Counted from the first letter of the stretch, positions 18,741-28,978 are shown. The stretch: 64,000 nt of DNA from Pseudomonadota bacterium (GCA_021845505.1 JAJZVU010000013.1:22956-86955); one strand, 5' to 3'. The notes: a model not told the origin generated them from the letters alone. Translations and numbers: made by a program.

Positions 18741-20027
18741 ATGAGCGCCCAATTGCCAGACCAGAACCCACAAGCCACCGCCGAGGCGGATGCCCGCGCC
18801 GCGCGGCGTCGCAAGCTGATGCTCGGCGCGATCGGCACCTTCATCGTCATCGGCCTGATCTACGGCGGCTACGAATACTGGCTGTCGCAGCGCGAGGTCA
18901 ACACCGACGACGCCTACGTCGGCGGCGACCTGGTGCAGGTCACCCCGCAGGTGGGAGGTACCGTGACTTCGATCGACGCCGACGACACCCAGGTGGTGCA
19001 TGCCGGCCAGACCCTGGTGCGCCTGGACGGCGCCGACGCGCGCGTCGCGCTGCAGCAGGCCGAGGCACAGCTCGGCCAGGCGGTGCGGGGAATCCGCGTC
19101 ACCTATGCGCAGACCGCCGCATTGCGTTCGCAGGTCGAGGTGCGCCAGACCGACGTCGCCACGGCCCGCGCCAACCTGGCCAAGGCCGAGGACGCGCTGC
19201 GCCGCCGGCGCGCGCTGCAAGGCACCGGCGCGGTCGGCGCCGAGGAGTTGCGCCAGGCGCAGATCGCCGTGCAGGCCGCGCAAAGCGCGGTGCGCACCGC
19301 GCAAAGCGCCGTGCAGGCGGCGCGCGCCGCGGTGGCCGCCAACGAGGCGCAGACCGCCGGCAGCGTGCTGGCGCGCAATCCGACGGTACGGCTGGCCGCC
19401 GCGCGGGTGCGCGAGGCGTACCTGGCGCTGGAGCGCACCCGCATCGTGGCTCCGGTCAGCGGGGTGGTCGCGCGGCGCAGCGTGCAACTGGGCCAGCGCG
19501 TCGGGCCCGGCATGCCGCTGATGACCGTGGTGCCGCTGGACCACGTCTGGGTGGATGCGAATTTCAAGGAGACCCAGTTGCGCAACCTGCGCATCGGCCA
19601 GAAGGCCAGCGTGGTCGCCGACATCTACGGCAGCCACGTGGTGTACAAGGGCCGGGTGGTGGGAATTTCCGCCGGCAGCGGATCGGCCTTCGCGCTGTTG
19701 CCCGCGCAAAACGCCACAGGCAACTGGATCAAGGTCGTGCAGCGCCTGCCGGTGCGCATCCGCCTGCAGTCGGCGCAGTTGCGCGCCCATCCGCTGCGCG
19801 TGGGGCTGTCGACCGAGGTCACGGTGGACATCCGCGACCATTCGGGCACCCCGGTGGTCGGCCTGGCGCCGAGCAAGCCGGTGGCCAGCACCGACATGTA
19901 CGCGGCCAACTGGGCCAAGGCCGACGCGCTGGTGGCGCGCATCATCGCCGCCAATGTCGGCGGCATGCCGGCGGCCGAGGTCGGCCTGCACCGCGCCGCG
20001 CCGCGTCGCGCGGCGGCCCGGCGCTGA
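18741..20027 (+). CDS. emrA: HlyD-family periplasmic adaptor, EmrA type
   Basis: A 428-residue membrane fusion protein with one N-terminal membrane helix (about 29-48), a lipoyl half-motif (NTDDAYVGGDLVQVTPQVGG), a long coiled-coil hairpin of Ala/Gln-rich heptads (about 100-225), the second lipoyl half (RIVAPVSGVVARR) and a beta-barrel domain (VPLDHVWVDANFKETQL). It joins the EmrB transporter to the NodT-type channel. GGAG lies 4 bases before the ATG. Confidence 0.93.
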   Translation: MSAQLPDQNPQATAEADARAARRRKLMLGAIGTFIVIGLIYGGYEYWLSQREVNTDDAYVGGDLVQVTPQVGGTVTSIDADDTQVVHAGQTLVRLDGADARVALQQAEAQLGQAVRGIRVTYAQTAALRSQVEVRQTDVATARANLAKAEDALRRRRALQGTGAVGAEELRQAQIAVQAAQSAVRTAQSAVQAARAAVAANEAQTAGSVLARNPTVRLAAARVREAYLALERTRIVAPVSGVVARRSVQLGQRVGPGMPLMTVVPLDHVWVDANFKETQLRNLRIGQKASVVADIYGSHVVYKGRVVGISAGSGSAFALLPAQNATGNWIKVVQRLPVRIRLQSAQLRAHPLRVGLSTEVTVDIRDHSGTPVVGLAPSKPVASTDMYAANWAKADALVARIIAANVGGMPAAEVGLHRAAPRRAAARR

Positions 20028-20051
20028 GCCCGCGGCAGCCAGGGAGCGATC

Positions 20052-21650
20052 ATGACCGACACGGTGGTCGTCGAGGAAGCCGCGGCGGGGGCCACTCCGC
20101 AGCCCGACCAGCCGGTGCACCTGCGCCCGCTGGCGGGCAGCGCGCTGGTGCTCGGAACCCTCGCGCTGAGCCTGGCCACCTTCATGAACGTGCTGGACAC
20201 CTCGATCGCCAATGTGTCGCTGCCGGCGATCGCCGGCGACCTCGGGGTGAGTTCCTCGCAGGGGACCTGGGTCATCACCTCCTTCGGCGTGGCCAACGCC
20301 ATCGCGGTGCCGCTGACCGGTTTCGTGACCCAGCGCTTCGGCGCGGTGAAGGTGTTCATCACCAGCATCCTGCTGTTCACCCTGTTTTCCTTTCTCTGCG
20401 GGCAGGCGCCGAGCCTTTCGGTGCTCATCCTGTTCCGCGTGCTGCAAGGGGCGTCGGCCGGCCCGATGATCCCGTTGTCGCAGACCCTGCTGCTGTCGAG
20501 CTATCCGCAGCAGCGTTCGGGCACCGCGCTGGCGATGTGGTCGATGACCACCCTGGTGGCGCCGATCACCGGGCCGCTGCTCGGCGGCTGGATCACCGAC
20601 AACATTTCCTGGCCCTGGATCTTCTACATCAACGTGCCGGTGGGCATCATCTGCGCGGCGATCACCTCGAGCATCTACCGCGAGCGCGAGACGCCGACGC
20701 GCAAGCTGCCGATCGACTGGACCGGCTTGGGCCTGCTGGTGATCTGGGTCGGCTCGCTGCAGGTCATGCTGGACAAGGGCCAGGAACTCGACTGGTTCGG
20801 CTCCAAGGTCATCCTCGGCCTGGCGGTCACCGCCTTCATCGGATTCGTGCTGTTCCTGATCTGGGAATTGCACGATGACCATCCGGTGGTCGACCTCAGC
20901 CTGTTCAGGATCCCCACCTTCACGCTGGGGACGATCATGCTGGCGCTGGCCTACGCGATGTTCTTCGGCTCGCTGGTGCTGCTGCCGCTGTGGCTGCAGG
21001 AATTCGTCGGCTACACGGCGACCAACGCCGGCGAGGTACTGGCCTGGGTGGGGTTGTTCGCCCTCGCGCTGTCGCCCTTCGTCGGCCGCTACGTGCATCG
21101 GGTCGACACCCGCTGGCTGACCACCGTGTCGTTCGCGGTGTTCTCCCTGGTGTTCTACATGCGCTCGCGCTTCACGCTGGGCGACACCTACTGGCAGTAC
21201 GCGATGCCCACGCTGGTGCAGGGCATCGCCACCGCGCTGTTCTTCATCCCGCTGCTGGCCATCGTGCTCGGCGGCCTGCCGCCGCAGCGCATCGCCGCGG
21301 CTTCGGGACTGTCCAACTTCGCCCGCATCACCGCGGGCTCGTTCGGCACCTCGATCTACACCACCTGGTGGGTCAACCGGGCGATCCTGCACCATTCCCA
21401 GCTGGCCGAGAGGATCTACCAGGGCAACCCGGTGGCCGACTCGACGCTGGCGCTGGCGCAGCGCCTGGGACTGGGGCACCAGCAGGCGCTGGGGCTGATC
21501 GACGGACTGATCCAGGGCCAGGCCTACACCATCGCGGTCGACGAGATGTTCCGCCTCAGCGCCTGGGCCTTCCTCGGCATGATCGTGCTGGTGTGGCTGA
21601 TCAAGCCGGTGCGCAACGGTGCCGCGGTCGACGCCGGCGGCGCGCACTGA
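20052..21650 (+). CDS. emrB: MFS drug transporter, DHA2/EmrB family
   Basis: A 532-residue transporter with about 14 membrane spans that exports hydrophobic compounds with proton exchange. The family motif MNVLDTSIANVSLPAIAGDL is in the first helix, and the motif A and C-like segments VTQRFGAVKVF and PLLGGWITDN follow. GGGAG precedes the ATG. It is the last gene of the MarR-NodT-EmrA-EmrB operon; the actual substrates cannot be read from the sequence. Confidence 0.94.
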   Translation: MTDTVVVEEAAAGATPQPDQPVHLRPLAGSALVLGTLALSLATFMNVLDTSIANVSLPAIAGDLGVSSSQGTWVITSFGVANAIAVPLTGFVTQRFGAVKVFITSILLFTLFSFLCGQAPSLSVLILFRVLQGASAGPMIPLSQTLLLSSYPQQRSGTALAMWSMTTLVAPITGPLLGGWITDNISWPWIFYINVPVGIICAAITSSIYRERETPTRKLPIDWTGLGLLVIWVGSLQVMLDKGQELDWFGSKVILGLAVTAFIGFVLFLIWELHDDHPVVDLSLFRIPTFTLGTIMLALAYAMFFGSLVLLPLWLQEFVGYTATNAGEVLAWVGLFALALSPFVGRYVHRVDTRWLTTVSFAVFSLVFYMRSRFTLGDTYWQYAMPTLVQGIATALFFIPLLAIVLGGLPPQRIAAASGLSNFARITAGSFGTSIYTTWWVNRAILHHSQLAERIYQGNPVADSTLALAQRLGLGHQQALGLIDGLIQGQAYTIAVDEMFRLSAWAFLGMIVLVWLIKPVRNGAAVDAGGAH

Positions 21651-21672
21651 GGGCCGCCGCGCGGCGCTGCCG

Positions 21673-22320
21673 ATGCTGCACGACCAGGCGACCCTGCTGC
21701 TGTGCGTGCGCCATGGCGAGACCGCGTGGAACGCCCTGCAGCGCATCCAGGGCCATACCGACATCGGCCTCAACGAGCGCGGCCTGGCGCAGGCGGCCGC
21801 GCTGGCCGCGGCCCTCGCCGGGCAGGAACTCCAGGCGGTCTACGCCAGCGACTTGCAGCGTGCCAGGCAGACCGCGGCCGAACTCGCCCGCCAGCGCGGC
21901 CTGCCGCTGCGCACCGATGCGCGGCTGCGCGAGCGCGCCTTCGGCGACTTCGAGGGCCACAGCTTCGCCGAATTGCAGGCGCTGCACCCGCTGGACTGCG
22001 AGCGCTGGCGCCGGCGCGACCCCCGGTGGGCGGCTCCCGGCGGCGGCGAGGCGCTGGAGCAGGTGCAAGGCCGGGTCGTCGCCGCGCTGCGCGACATCGC
22101 GTCGCGCCATCGCGGGCACAGCGTGGCGCTGGTCAGCCACGGCGGGGTGCTCGATTGCCTGTATCGGCTGGCCACCGGCCAGGCGATACAGGCGCCTCGC
22201 AGCTGGGAGCTGCGCAACGCCGCGATCAACCGCCTGCTGCTCAGCGAGGACCGCGTCAGCCTGGTCGGCTGGAACGACTGCAGCCATCTCGACGCGGCCG
22301 CGGACGAGGCGGCCGGCTGA
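21673..22320 (+). CDS. Histidine phosphatase family protein (phosphoglycerate mutase-like)
   Basis: A 215-residue branch-1 histidine phosphatase. The phospho-histidine motif RHGETAWN starts at residue 13 (catalytic H14), and the second histidine is in ALVSHGGVLD. The intervening ERAFGDFEG matches broad-specificity GpmB/CobC-type phosphatases rather than glycolytic mutase. The first in-frame ATG upstream overlaps emrB, so the later ATG, MLHDQ, is chosen. It ends 57 bases from the convergent ruvB. Confidence 0.88.
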   Translation: MLHDQATLLLCVRHGETAWNALQRIQGHTDIGLNERGLAQAAALAAALAGQELQAVYASDLQRARQTAAELARQRGLPLRTDARLRERAFGDFEGHSFAELQALHPLDCERWRRRDPRWAAPGGGEALEQVQGRVVAALRDIASRHRGHSVALVSHGGVLDCLYRLATGQAIQAPRSWELRNAAINRLLLSEDRVSLVGWNDCSHLDAAADEAAG

Positions 22321-22377
22321 GCCGTCGAAGGGCCGCCGCGCGGGCCTTGCCGGCAGGCCGCGGCCGCGCGAGCGGGC

Positions 22378-23427
22378 TCAGCCGCCGAACAGCTCGCCGG
22401 CCGCGCGCGGAGCGGCCAGCCCCAGGTGGGCGTAGGTCGCCGCGGTGGCGATGCGCCCGCGCGGGGTGCGCTGGACGTAGCCGTGCTGGATCAGGAAGGG
22501 CTCGATGACATCCTCGATGGTGTCGCGCTCCTCGCCGATGGCCGCCGCCAGGTTGTCCAGGCCCACCGGGCCGCCGCCGAAGCGGTGGACGATGGCCTCG
22601 AGCAGCTTGCGGTCCATGATGTCGAAGCCCAGCGGATCGACATCCAGCAGGCGCAGCCCCTGGTCGGCGACCTCGAGCCCGATGCGGCCGTCGGCGCGCA
22701 CCTGGGCGTAGTCGCGCACCCGGCGCAGCAGCCGGTTGGCGATGCGCGGGGTGCCGCGCGAGCGGCGGGCGATTTCACGCGCGCCCTGGGTGTCGATCTG
22801 CGCCTGCAGCAGCTGCGCCGAGCGCTCGACAATGGTCGTCAGCTCGTCGGCGGTGTAGAACTCCAGCCGGGAGACGATCCCGAAGCGGTCGCGCAGCGGG
22901 TTGGTCAGCATGCCGGCGCGGGTGGTCGCGCCCACCAGCGTGAAGGGCTGCAGGTCGATCTTCACGCTGCGCGCCCCCGGGCCTTCGCCGATCATGATGT
23001 CGATCTGGTAGTCCTCCAGGGCCGGGTAGAGGATTTCCTCGACCACCGGCGACAGCCTGTGGATCTCGTCGATGAACAGGACGTCGTTGCGCTCCAGGTT
23101 GGTCAACAGCGCGGCCAGATCGCCCGCGCGCTCGAGCACCGGGCCGGAGGTCGAGCGCAGGTTCACCCCCATCTCGCGGGCGATGATGTGCGCCAGCGTG
23201 GTCTTGCCCAGCCCCGGCGGGCCGAACAGCAGCACGTGGTCCAGCGCCTCGCCGCGCCGGCGCGCGGCTCCCATGAAGATGTCCAGCTGCTCGCGCACCC
23301 TGGCCTGGCCGATGTAGTCGGCCAGGCGCTGCGGGCGCAGCGCGCGCTCGGCTGCCTCCTCCTGCGGCGAGGCCGCGGCCGGCGCGACCACCCGCGCCGG
23401 CTGCAGCCTGTCGGGCTGGATGGTCAT
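22378..23427 (-). CDS. ruvB: Holliday junction branch migration helicase RuvB
   Basis: A 349-residue AAA+ motor that drives branch migration of Holliday junctions with RuvA. Walker A GPPGLGKT is at 69-76, Walker B FIDEIH at 118-123, and the GATTRAGML sensor region and winged-helix C-terminus ([10 protein letters not shown]) are present. It follows ruvA by 7 bases. ruvC lies apart, about 3 kb further right, because leuA and fabA sit between them. Confidence 0.97.
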   Translation of the reverse strand: MTIQPDRLQPARVVAPAAASPQEEAAERALRPQRLADYIGQARVREQLDIFMGAARRRGEALDHVLLFGPPGLGKTTLAHIIAREMGVNLRSTSGPVLERAGDLAALLTNLERNDVLFIDEIHRLSPVVEEILYPALEDYQIDIMIGEGPGARSVKIDLQPFTLVGATTRAGMLTNPLRDRFGIVSRLEFYTADELTTIVERSAQLLQAQIDTQGAREIARRSRGTPRIANRLLRRVRDYAQVRADGRIGLEVADQGLRLLDVDPLGFDIMDRKLLEAIVHRFGGGPVGLDNLAAAIGEERDTIEDVIEPFLIQHGYVQRTPRGRIATAATYAHLGLAAPRAAGELFGG

Positions 23428-23434
23428 CGCGCCC

Positions 23435-24007
23435 TCACGCCCTGGCCAGCGCCTTGAGCGCCTGGCGTATGCCGTCGTCGACCCCGAGCTCGGGAGCCAG
23501 CTTGCCCACCGCGGCCGAGGCCTCGCGCTCCGAGTAGCCCAGCGCCAGCAGCGCCTGCAGCACGTCGCCGTGGGAGGCGGCCGCGCCTGGCGGACGCGCG
23601 AGGTCGGCGCCGAGCTTGCCGCGCAGCTCCAGCAGCAGCCTCTCGGCGGTCTTCTTGCCGATGCCCGGCACCCGGGTCAGGCGCGCGCCGTCCTGGGTGC
23701 TCACGGCCTGCGCGAGTTCACCCACGCTCAGCCCCGACAGCACGGCCAGCGCGATGCGCGCGCCGACTCCGGTGATGCGGATCAGCGCGCGGAACGCCTG
23801 GCGCTCGGCCGCGGTCGCGAAGCCGTAGAGCTGGTGGGCGTCCTCGCGCACCAGCAGGTGGGTGAGCAGCGTGACCGGCTGCCCGGCCGCGGGCAGTCCG
23901 TACAGGGTGCTCATCGGCACGTCGATCTCGTAGCCCACGCCGGCGCAGTCGACCAGGACCTGCGGCGGGGTCTTGTCGAGCAGGGTGCCGTGGATGCGTC
24001 CGATCAT
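23435..24007 (-). CDS. ruvA: Holliday junction branch migration protein RuvA
   Basis: A 190-residue tetrameric DNA-binding protein that holds the four-way junction for RuvB. Domain I starts with [10 protein letters not shown], the helix-hairpin-helix segments [17 protein letters not shown] and [17 protein letters not shown] are in domain II, and the C-terminal RuvB-binding domain ends the protein. The ATG at 24005-24007 is the conserved start. It heads ruvAB and is divergent from fabA. Confidence 0.97.
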   Translation of the reverse strand: MIGRIHGTLLDKTPPQVLVDCAGVGYEIDVPMSTLYGLPAAGQPVTLLTHLLVREDAHQLYGFATAAERQAFRALIRITGVGARIALAVLSGLSVGELAQAVSTQDGARLTRVPGIGKKTAERLLLELRGKLGADLARPPGAAASHGDVLQALLALGYSEREASAAVGKLAPELGVDDGIRQALKALARA

Positions 24008-24082
24008 GGACGGCACTGTAGCAGGCCGGCCCGGCCGCCGGCGCAGCGCCGCTACACTGTCGGGCGCACCCACAGGCGCCCC

Positions 24083-24598
24083 ATGAAAGCCCAATCCTCG
24101 TATTCCCATGAAGAGCTCGTGGCCTGCGGCCACGGCCAGTTGTTCGGACCCGGCAACGCACAGCTTCCGCTGGGGCAGATGCTGATGATGGACCGCATCA
24201 CCCGCATCGCCGACCATGGCGGCAAGTACGGCAAGGGAGAAATGCGGGCCGAGCTCGACATCCGCCCCGACCTGTGGTTCTTCGGCTGCCATTTCGAGAA
24301 CGATCCGGTGATGCCCGGTTGCCTGGGGCTGGACGCCATGTGGCAGCTGGTCGGGTTCTACCTGGGCTGGATGGGAGCGCCCGGGCGCGGCCGCGCGCTG
24401 GGGGTCGGCGAGGTCAAGTTCACCGGGCAGGTGCTGCCCACGGCGCGGCTGGTCAGCTACCAGATCGACCTCAAGCGGGTCATCAACCATCGCCTGGTCA
24501 TGGGGATCGGCGACGGGGTGATGTGCGTCGACGGCCGCGAGATCTACAGCGCCAAGGACCTGCGGGTCGGGCTGTTCACGTCGACCGAAGGCTTCTGA
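24083..24598 (+). CDS. fabA: 3-hydroxydecanoyl-ACP dehydratase/isomerase FabA
   Basis: A 171-residue hot-dog enzyme that dehydrates 3-hydroxydecanoyl-ACP and isomerises the product, opening the unsaturated fatty-acid branch. Active-site H70 (WFFGCHF) and D84 ([13 protein letters not shown]) are in place, and the rest closely follows E. coli FabA. Its usual partner fabB is not next to it or elsewhere in the window. It is divergent from ruvA with only 75 bases between start codons and converges on leuA. Confidence 0.96.
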   Translation: MKAQSSYSHEELVACGHGQLFGPGNAQLPLGQMLMMDRITRIADHGGKYGKGEMRAELDIRPDLWFFGCHFENDPVMPGCLGLDAMWQLVGFYLGWMGAPGRGRALGVGEVKFTGQVLPTARLVSYQIDLKRVINHRLVMGIGDGVMCVDGREIYSAKDLRVGLFTSTEGF

Positions 24599-24605
24599 AC
24601 GCAGG

Positions 24606-24623
24606 CTCGCGGGCCCCCGCGAG
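24606..24623. terminator. Hairpin between convergent fabA and leuA
   Basis: CTCGCGG and CCGCGAG form a perfect 7-bp stem with a 4-base loop, just after the fabA stop. There is no T run, so termination on either strand is only plausible. Confidence 0.4.
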
Positions 24624-24644
24624 CGGGGACCCGCGCGGCCGCCG

Positions 24645-26357
24645 TCAGGCCACGGCCTTGAGCTTGGCCTGGATCGCCTTGAGCAGTTGCGCGCGCTCGG
24701 CGTCGTCCACGCGCGCCAGCAGCCGGTTGGCACCGGACACGATGGCGCGGATCGACGCGGTCACGATGTTCGGGTCGATGCCGACCCCGAAGGTGGTCGC
24801 GGTCGTGCCTTCGAGGGCCATTTCGACCATCGCCACCGCCCGCGCGTTGGCCCCGAGCCCGAGCGCCCGCTCCTCGTAGCTGTGCACCACCAGCGGCAGG
24901 TGCAGCGCATGCACCGCCGCGTCGATCGGGCCGTTGCCCTCGCCGCGCAGGCTCAGGCCGCGTCCGTCGACCTCGAGCTCCAGCCGGATGCCCTGTTCCT
25001 GGCCGTGTTCGTTCAGGTGGTGGGCGAGGTAGCGCAGCGGCTCTTCGGCCGCGGTGTATTCCTCGTTGAACATGCTCCACAGCTGCTGCGCGGTGACCTC
25101 GCTGCCCGAGGCGTCGGTGTAGCGCTGCACCACGCCGCTGAACTCCACCTGCATGCGCCGGGGCATCACCAGGCCGTAGCTCGATTCCAGCAGGTAGGCG
25201 ATGCCTCCCTTGCCCGACTGGCTGTTGACCCGGATCACCGAGTCGTAGGTGCGGCCGAGGTCGGCCGGATCCACCGGCAGGTACGGCACCTCCCAGATCG
25301 CCGTGGCCTTCTGCACCGCCAGGCCCTTCTTGATCGCGTCCTGGTGCGAGCCGGAGAACGCGGTGAACACCAGGTCGCCGACGTAGGGGTGGCGGGGATG
25401 GATCGGCAGCTGGTTGCAGTCCTCGACCGTGCGCGCGATGGCGTTGATGTTGGAAAAATCCAGCCCGGGGTCGACGCCTTGCGAGTACAGGTTCAACGCC
25501 AGGGTCACCAGGTCGACGTTGCCGGTGCGCTCGCCGTTGCCGAACAGGCAGCCCTCGACGCGGTCGGCTCCGGCCATCACCGCCAGCTCGGCCGCCGCCA
25601 CCGCGCAGCCGCGGTCGTTGTGGGGGTGCACCGACAGCACGACGCCGTCGCGCCGCTCGAGATGGCGGTGCATCCACTCGATCTGGTCGGCGTAGATGTT
25701 CGGGGTGCTCATTTCCACCGTCGCCGGCAGGTTGTAGATCACCTTGCGCTGCGGCGTCGGCTGCCACACCTCGGACACCGCGTTGCACACCTGCACCGCC
25801 ACCTCGAGCTCGGTTCCGCTGAACACCTCGGGGCTGTACTGGAAGGTCCACTCGGTCTGCGGCCGCTCGGCGGCCAGTTCGCGGATCAGCGTCGCGGCCT
25901 CGACCGCGATGCGCTGGCAGCCGGCCACGTCGACGTTGAAGACGATTCGCCGGAAATTCGGCGCGGTTGCGTTGTACACATGGACGATCGCCCGCCTGGC
26001 GCCCTCGAGCGAGTCGAAGGTGCGGCGGATCAGGTCCTCCCGCGCCTGGGTCAGCACTTCGATCGTGACGTCGTCGGGGATGTGCCCGCCCTCGATCAGC
26101 TGGCGCACGAAATCGAAGTCGGTCTGCGACGCCGACGGGAACGCGACCTCGATCTGCTTGATGCCGATGGCGCACAGCGTCTGGAACATGCGCATCTTGC
26201 GCGACGCGTCCATCGGCTCGAACAGCGCCTGGTTGCCGTCGCGCAGGTCGGTGCTCATCCAGATCGGCGGGTGGGTGATCACCCGGTCGGGCCAGGTGCG
26301 GTCCTTCAGGCCCACCGGGGGCATCGATCGGTATTTGGTCTGGGGGTTTTTCAACAT
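24645..26357 (-). CDS. leuA: 2-isopropylmalate synthase
   Basis: A 570-residue enzyme that condenses 2-oxoisovalerate with acetyl-CoA in leucine synthesis. The TIM-barrel catalytic part has STDLRDGNQ (35-43) and the metal-binding HPHND at 244-248; the C-terminal third is the leucine-sensing regulatory domain. The length and N-terminus ([14 protein letters not shown]) are those of the long class shared by many betaproteobacteria. GGAGA precedes the chosen ATG. The frame is open further upstream to 26669, but that part is unconserved and includes the probable leader region. Confidence 0.95.
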   Translation of the reverse strand: MLKNPQTKYRSMPPVGLKDRTWPDRVITHPPIWMSTDLRDGNQALFEPMDASRKMRMFQTLCAIGIKQIEVAFPSASQTDFDFVRQLIEGGHIPDDVTIEVLTQAREDLIRRTFDSLEGARRAIVHVYNATAPNFRRIVFNVDVAGCQRIAVEAATLIRELAAERPQTEWTFQYSPEVFSGTELEVAVQVCNAVSEVWQPTPQRKVIYNLPATVEMSTPNIYADQIEWMHRHLERRDGVVLSVHPHNDRGCAVAAAELAVMAGADRVEGCLFGNGERTGNVDLVTLALNLYSQGVDPGLDFSNINAIARTVEDCNQLPIHPRHPYVGDLVFTAFSGSHQDAIKKGLAVQKATAIWEVPYLPVDPADLGRTYDSVIRVNSQSGKGGIAYLLESSYGLVMPRRMQVEFSGVVQRYTDASGSEVTAQQLWSMFNEEYTAAEEPLRYLAHHLNEHGQEQGIRLELEVDGRGLSLRGEGNGPIDAAVHALHLPLVVHSYEERALGLGANARAVAMVEMALEGTTATTFGVGIDPNIVTASIRAIVSGANRLLARVDDAERAQLLKAIQAKLKAVA

Positions 26358-26512
26358 GGCGGCAATCTCCGGCGATTCGGGTGTTCGGGGGTTCGGCAAC
26401 GCTGCCGCGGCCGTTGCGGCCAGGCGCCGCGGGCGCGGCGGCATCGGCAGGGTCGGTTGCTGGCACCGGCCAGCGCGGGCTGCCGGGAGCGGCAGCCGGG
26501 GGCGAGGGGAGG

Positions 26513-26650
26513 TCAGCTGCGCGCCGGGCGCAGTCGCCGCTCGACGTCGACGCGCAGCAGTCGCAGCATCAGGCCGCGCTGCCAGGCCGCAAGCGCCCCG
26601 GCCGAAGTCTGGCGGCAGGAGCCATGCACGCTTGTCGGGTTCCGAACCAT
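26513..26650 (-). CDS. Candidate leuA leader peptide
   Basis: A 45-codon reading frame directly behind a good promoter and 155 bases ahead of leuA. Its C-terminal half carries a cluster of leucine codons, [14 protein letters not shown], with five Leu in fourteen residues followed by Val, as expected of an attenuation leader for branched-chain synthesis. Translation may instead begin at the GTG of residue 8 or the ATG of residue 28. A hairpin GGCTGCCG/CGGCAGCC follows the stop at about 26478-26497, without a T run. Not a recognised protein; function is inferred. Confidence 0.4.
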   Translation of the reverse strand: MVRNPTSVHGSCRQTSAGALAAWQRGLMLRLLRVDVERRLRPARS

Positions 26651-26659
26651 GGTCCGCCA

Positions 26660-26688
26660 ACAGTAGCAAAAAGCCGCCGCGCAGTCAA
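26660..26688 (-). promoter_or_regulatory. Sigma-70-like promoter upstream of leuA
   Basis: On the minus strand TTGACT (26688-26683) and TACTGT (26665-26660) are exactly 17 bases apart, and TGC just before the -10 makes it an extended -10. It lies in the 68-base gap between the ruvC stop and the candidate leader, with the expected transcription start about 3 bases before the leader ATG. Confidence 0.6.
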
Positions 26689-26718
26689 TCGGCCGCGCCG
26701 GGCGCCGGGCGCCGGGTA

Positions 26719-27315
26719 TCAGCCCAGCAGCCGGCCGCGGCGAACCCGCATGGAGCGCAAATCCCCGGCGCTCAGGCTGCCCGCGGCGCGGCCCCGGTGC
26801 GCCGCGGCGGGGTCGGCCGGCAGCGCCTGGCCGCGCTGCCAGGCGCTGGCCGTGGCATGGTTCTGGGCGTGGCAGATGGCCAGGCCGAGGGCGTCGGCGG
26901 CATCCGGGCCGGGCTCGCCGGGCAGTCCCAGCAGGCGCGTGACCATTTGCTGCATCTGGGCCTTGGTCGCGCGGCCATGGCCGACCACGGCCTTCTTCAG
27001 TTGCAGCGCGGTGTATTCGGCCACCGGCAGGCCGCAGGCCACCAGCGCGGCGATCGCCGCGCCACGCGCCTGTCCGAGCAGCAGCGTGGACTGCGGGTTG
27101 ACGTTGACGAACACGATCTCCACCACCGCGATGTCGGCGGCGGCCTCGCGCGCCACCGTGCTCACGCCCTCGAACAGGCTGCGCAGGCGCTCGGGCAGCG
27201 CGCCGCCGGCGACCCGGATGGCGCCGCTGGCCTCGTAGTGCAGCCGCTGCCCCTGCGCCTGCAGCACGCCGTAGCCGGTGACGTTCAGCCCGGGGTCGAT
27301 GCCGAGGATGCGCAT
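26719..27315 (-). CDS. ruvC: Crossover junction endodeoxyribonuclease RuvC
   Basis: A 198-residue RNase H-fold resolvase that cuts Holliday junctions. Catalytic acids are D7 (GIDPG), E66, D138 and D141 ([14 protein letters not shown]). The ATG at 27315 gives the conserved [14 protein letters not shown] start. It follows purH by 23 bases and belongs to the dusB-fis-purH-ruvC run. The C-terminus (about 155-198) is longer than in E. coli and low in conservation. Confidence 0.95.
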   Translation of the reverse strand: MRILGIDPGLNVTGYGVLQAQGQRLHYEASGAIRVAGGALPERLRSLFEGVSTVAREAAADIAVVEIVFVNVNPQSTLLLGQARGAAIAALVACGLPVAEYTALQLKKAVVGHGRATKAQMQQMVTRLLGLPGEPGPDAADALGLAICHAQNHATASAWQRGQALPADPAAAHRGRAAGSLSAGDLRSMRVRRGRLLG

Positions 27316-27338
27316 GCTGGCGCCGGCCGTGCCGCGGC

Positions 27339-28907
27339 TCAGTGGCGGAAGTGCCGCATGCCGGTGAACACCATCGCCAGGCCATGCTCGTCGGCGGCGG
27401 CGATGACCTCGGCGTCGCGCACCGAGCCGCCGGGCTGGATCACCGCCCGCGCGCCGGCCTGCGCCAGCACGTCGACTCCGTCGCGGAAGGGGAAGAAGGC
27501 GTCGGAGGCGACCACGCTGCCGGCCACCTGCAGGCCGGCGTTGGCCGCCTTGATGGTCGCGATGCGGGTGGAGTCGACCCGGCTCATCTGGCCGGCTCCG
27601 ACCCCCACGGTGCGCCCGCCGGCGGCGAACACGATGGCGTTGGACTTGGTGAACTTGGCGACCTTCCACGCGAAATGCAGGTCGGCCATTTCGGCGTCGC
27701 CGGGAGCGCGCCGGGTCACCACCTTCAGTGCCGCCTCGTCGAGCAGCGCGTCGTCGGCGGTCTGCAGCAGCCAGCCCGAGTTCACCCGCTTGGCGTCCAG
27801 CCTGGCCGCGGGCGCGGCAGGGCCGGGGTCGATGGTCAGCACCCGCAGGTTGGTCTTGGCGCCCAGCACGGCCAGCGCCTGCGCGGTGTAGCCAGGGGCG
27901 ATCAGCACCTCGACGAACTGCCCGCTGACCGCCCGCGCTGCCGCCTCGTCGACCTCGCGGTTGAACGCGATGATGCCGCCGAAGGCCGAGGTCGGGTCGG
28001 TCGCGAACGCCGCGCGATACGCGGCCTGCGGGTCGGCGCCCAGCGCCGCGCCGCAGGGGTTGGCGTGCTTGACGATCACGCAGGCGCAGGTGTCGAAGGC
28101 GCGCACGCATTCCCACGCCGCGTCGGCGTCGGCGATGTTGTTGTAGGAAAGCTCCTTGCCCTGGACCTGGCGCGCCAGCGCCAGCGAACCGGGGGCCGGC
28201 TGCAGGTCGCGGTAGAACGCGGCGTCCTGGTGCGGGTTCTCGCCGTAGCGCAGGTCCTGCAGCTTGACCAGGCTGAGGTTGAACTGCTGCGGCCAGCGCC
28301 GCGCCTGGGGTTGCGCCCGGTCGTCCTGCCACTGCAGCGCCGACAGGTGGTTGGAAATCGCCGCGTCGTACTGGGCGACACGGTTGAAGGCGGCCACCGC
28401 CAGCGCGAAGCGGGTGGCGCGCGACACCTCGCCGGCGGACTCGAACTCGGCCAGCACCGGCTCGTACTGCGACGCGTCGGTGAGCACGCTCACGCCCTGC
28501 CAGTTCTTCGCCGCCGAGCGCACCATCGCCGGGCCGCCGATGTCGATGTTCTCGATCGCCTCCTCGAGCGTGCAGCCGGGGCGCGCCACCGTCGCCTCGA
28601 AGGGGTAGAGGTTGACCACCAGCCAGTCGATCGGCGCGATGCCGTGGCGGGCCAGCGCCGCCATGTGCTCGTCCAGGTCGCGCCGCGCCAGCAGTCCGCC
28701 GTGCACCTTCGGGTGCAGGGTCTTGACCCTGCCGTCGAGCATCTCCTCGGAACCGGTATGGGCCGCGACCTCGGTCACCGGAAGTCCGGCCTGCGCCAGC
28801 AGCCGCGCGGTGCCGCCGGTGGACAGCAGGTGCACCCCGCGCAGGTGCAGGCGGCGGGCGAGATCGACCACTCCGGTCTTGTCGGAAACGGACAGCAGGG
28901 CGTACAT
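27339..28907 (-). CDS. purH: Bifunctional AICAR formyltransferase/IMP cyclohydrolase
   Basis: A 522-residue enzyme for the last two steps of IMP synthesis. The N-terminal cyclohydrolase domain has SVSDKTG, LSTGGTA and [15 protein letters not shown] (57-71); the transformylase domain has RYGENPHQ (220-227) and the catalytic K280-H281 in VKHANPCG. The start [12 protein letters not shown] is the conserved one; the long upstream extension runs through fis in another frame and is rejected. Confidence 0.96.
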   Translation of the reverse strand: MYALLSVSDKTGVVDLARRLHLRGVHLLSTGGTARLLAQAGLPVTEVAAHTGSEEMLDGRVKTLHPKVHGGLLARRDLDEHMAALARHGIAPIDWLVVNLYPFEATVARPGCTLEEAIENIDIGGPAMVRSAAKNWQGVSVLTDASQYEPVLAEFESAGEVSRATRFALAVAAFNRVAQYDAAISNHLSALQWQDDRAQPQARRWPQQFNLSLVKLQDLRYGENPHQDAAFYRDLQPAPGSLALARQVQGKELSYNNIADADAAWECVRAFDTCACVIVKHANPCGAALGADPQAAYRAAFATDPTSAFGGIIAFNREVDEAAARAVSGQFVEVLIAPGYTAQALAVLGAKTNLRVLTIDPGPAAPAARLDAKRVNSGWLLQTADDALLDEAALKVVTRRAPGDAEMADLHFAWKVAKFTKSNAIVFAAGGRTVGVGAGQMSRVDSTRIATIKAANAGLQVAGSVVASDAFFPFRDGVDVLAQAGARAVIQPGGSVRDAEVIAAADEHGLAMVFTGMRHFRH

Positions 28908-28952
28908 GGCTGGGGGAGGGAGGTTGCGGGAGGGGCTTGCAGCGGGAACGGC

Positions 28953-28974
28953 GGCCGCCCGCGCGCGGGCGGCC
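28953..28974. repeat. 22-bp perfect inverted repeat between fis and purH
   Basis: GGCCGCCCGCG is followed at once by its reverse complement CGCGGGCGGCC, five bases past the fis stop on the minus strand. It could form a very stable stem that reduces read-through from fis into purH or protects the fis message. There is no T run. Confidence 0.45.
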
Positions 28975-28978
28975 GGGC

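Noticed and set aside
18576..21773. Minus-strand frame of over 1000 codons opposite emrA-emrB
   Set aside because: Shadow of the efflux genes; composition is dominated by His, Gln and Arg with no conserved segment.
26358..26669. N-terminal extension of leuA in frame up to 26669
   Set aside because: Starts with a weak TTG, is low-complexity, and LeuA homology begins only at the ATG at 26357; GGAGA supports the shorter start.
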